DNA from: Faecalitalea sp. UBA4312
GTDB taxonomy: Bacteria; Bacillota_I; Bacilli_A; Erysipelotrichales; Erysipelotrichaceae
Reading direction: 5' to 3'
DNA: 15,212 nt
Assembly (NCBI GenBank): GCA_002394635.1
Contig: DGUK01000058.1
Span: 1 to 15,212, forward strand
Of the stretch, positions 14,027 to 15,212 are shown piece after piece (the stretch's first letter is position 1; each line of letters opens with the position of its first letter). The notes under the pieces were generated by a model. The model was not told the DNA's origin. It saw only the letters and a list, made by a program, of their open reading frames with translations, and did not search any database. A program made the translations under genes and the position numbers.

Positions 14027-14064
14027 AATAAACCTTCAGGAAGCCCACCTGAAGGTTTATTTAT
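14027..14064 (+). terminator. Strong terminator after the oxidoreductase
   Basis: A 14-bp perfect stem (14027-14040 with 14048-14061; AATAAACCTTCAGG/CCTGAAGGTTTATT), 7-nt loop, then TATT. It should separate this gene from the bile salt hydrolase. Confidence 0.9.
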
Positions 14065-14149
14065 TCTGACGATGGATAGTCAAGAGCTGATCATTCCCAA
14101 ATCTGCCATGAACCTTTAACGCCACTTGAACCAATCATAACATCCAATG

Positions 14150-14178
14150 GCTTCTTAGAGGCACTTTTAGGGTATACT
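14150..14178 (+). promoter_or_regulatory. Probable promoter of the bile salt hydrolase gene
   Basis: TATACT (14173-14178, 5 of 6) lies 27 nt before the ATG. The region 17 nt upstream (GCTTCT, 14150-14155) is a poor -35, so this promoter may be weak or need an activator. Confidence 0.4.
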
Positions 14179-14204
14179 AAAGGTAATGAATGGAGGTTGG
14201 TTCT

Positions 14205-15179
14205 ATGTGTACTGCAGCAACATATCAAACAAAAGACTTTTATTTTGGCAGAACATTCGATTACGGATCTTCTTACGGAGAAGAAGTAGTAATCACACCA
14301 AGAAAGTATATATTTAACTTCAGAAAAGAGGGCGTTCTGAGCAATCATTATGCGATGATCGGAACTGCCTATGTCGCAAATGAATATCCTCTTTATTATG
14401 AAGCTGTCAACGAAAAGGGACTGGCAATGGCCGGGTTGAACTTTGCCGGTAATGCTGATTATAAAGAAGAATGTGAAGAGAAAACGAATATTGCTCCGTT
14501 TGAATTGATTCCATGGATCCTTGGTCAATGTCAAACAGTAAAAGAAGCTAGAATACAGTTAGAGAAAATGAATCTGGTTAATATATCTTTCAGCGATCAA
14601 CTGCCTTTAACACCTTTACATTGGCTCATTGCCGACAAAAACGAAGCTATAACTGTGGAATCTGTCAAAGAAGGCTTATTTATTTATGAGAATCCGGTTG
14701 GTGTCTTGACCAATAATCCCACCTTTGACAAACAGTTGTTTCATCTGAACAACTACCGCTATCTTCAAACCACAACACCGGATAACACCTTTGGAAAAGA
14801 TCTATCCCTGGATGTTTATAGTCTGGGAATGGGAGGCATGGGCCTGCCAGGTGATCTATCTTCACAATCCCGCTTTGTACGAGCTTCTTTTGCGAAATTA
14901 AATTCTTCATCGGACAATGACGAATTATCCAGTGTCAGTCAATTTTTTCATATCCTGGACTATGTATCGCAACCACGTGGATTGTGCAGTCTGGGAAACG
15001 GGCAATATGAAATAACCATTTATGCATCTTGTTACAATACCGATGCCGGCATTCAGTATTATACTTGTTATGACAATCATCAAATCACAAAGGTTGATAT
15101 GCATAAAGAAAATTTAGATGAAAGAAACCTGGTACGTTATCCACTCATTACTAAAGAACAAATCAACGCACAAAACTGA
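14205..15179 (+). CDS. bsh: Bile salt hydrolase (choloylglycine hydrolase), Ntn family
   Basis: Hydrolyses the amide bond of glycine- or taurine-conjugated bile acids; a cytosolic enzyme of intestinal bacteria. The protein of 324 aa matches family length. It starts MCTAATYQTKDFYFGRTFDY, so removal of Met exposes catalytic C2. Other conserved residues: R16 and D19, N79 in GLNFAG, N171 in LTNNPTFD, and R223 in SSQSRFVR. GMGGMGLPGD is a family signature. I choose ATG 14205 because Cys must be residue 2 and GGAGG (14192-14196) lies 8 nt upstream; the in-frame ATG at 14190 would block the active site. Penicillin V acylase is the main alternative within this family, but the N-terminus and LPGDLSSQSRF segment favour a bile salt hydrolase. 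It lies alone, downstream of the oxidoreductase and its terminator. Confidence 0.92.
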   Translation: MCTAATYQTKDFYFGRTFDYGSSYGEEVVITPRKYIFNFRKEGVLSNHYAMIGTAYVANEYPLYYEAVNEKGLAMAGLNFAGNADYKEECEEKTNIAPFELIPWILGQCQTVKEARIQLEKMNLVNISFSDQLPLTPLHWLIADKNEAITVESVKEGLFIYENPVGVLTNNPTFDKQLFHLNNYRYLQTTTPDNTFGKDLSLDVYSLGMGGMGLPGDLSSQSRFVRASFAKLNSSSDNDELSSVSQFFHILDYVSQPRGLCSLGNGQYEITIYASCYNTDAGIQYYTCYDNHQITKVDMHKENLDERNLVRYPLITKEQINAQN

Positions 15180-15212
15180 GCATATATAAATCGAGTAGGG
15201 AAAATTTTCTAA

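Noticed and set aside
14190..14204. Upstream ATG for the bile salt hydrolase
   Set aside because: Would remove Cys from position 2, which must become the free N-terminal nucleophile, and would overlap GGAGG.

Overview
The window reads as chromosomal DNA of a low-GC, Gram-positive-type (Bacillota) bacterium, most likely a gut resident. Reasons: strong GGAGG ribosome binding sites, a near-perfect CcpA cre box, a SorC/DeoR-type sugar regulator, a PTS IIA-Glc-like protein, and a bile salt hydrolase. An Erysipelotrichia-like lineage is my guess only; no rRNA or marker gene allows placement. No tRNA, rRNA, CRISPR array, insertion sequence or phage gene was seen.

Layout. 1-101 (-) is the start of a lipoprotein gene running off the left edge, with a long unexplained leader. 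405-1040 (+) and 1037-1501 (-) are two unrecognised cytosolic proteins that converge and overlap inside one terminator hairpin. 1566-3386 (+) is a pyrC-NUDIX hydrolase operon, divergent from the 1501 gene through two interlocked extended -10 promoters. 3474-5180 (+) is a SorC-family regulator followed by a stand-alone PTS EIIA-Glc-like protein. Between and before them lie three exact copies of TCACAAATGTGA (one inverted) and variants, arranged in two pairs with exact 21-bp spacing around a near-consensus promoter. 5212-9546 (-) is an operon for a heterodimeric ABC exporter (one catalytic, one degenerate nucleotide-binding domain) plus a Cof-type HAD phosphatase. 9727-11133 (+) is a cytosolic GH13 alpha-amylase divergent from the exporter, with a cre box between them. 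11178-11582 (-) is a three-TM membrane protein, divergent from a 54-residue membrane protein at 11705-11869 (+). 12088-14016 (+) is an old-yellow-enzyme/2,4-dienoyl-CoA-reductase-like flavo-iron-sulfur oxidoreductase, and 14205-15179 (+) a bile salt hydrolase.

How it fits together. The clearest regulatory module is the SorC-EIIA pair, which looks self-contained and auto-regulated and probably senses a phosphorylated sugar. Cytosolic amylase with a cre site fits intracellular glucan use under catabolite control. The oxidoreductase and bile salt hydrolase are neighbours but separated by a strong terminator, so a joint role in bile-acid conversion is a hypothesis. Several gene starts were moved to the ATG that sits at proper distance from a Shine-Dalgarno sequence (pyrC, HAD, oxidoreductase, bile salt hydrolase).
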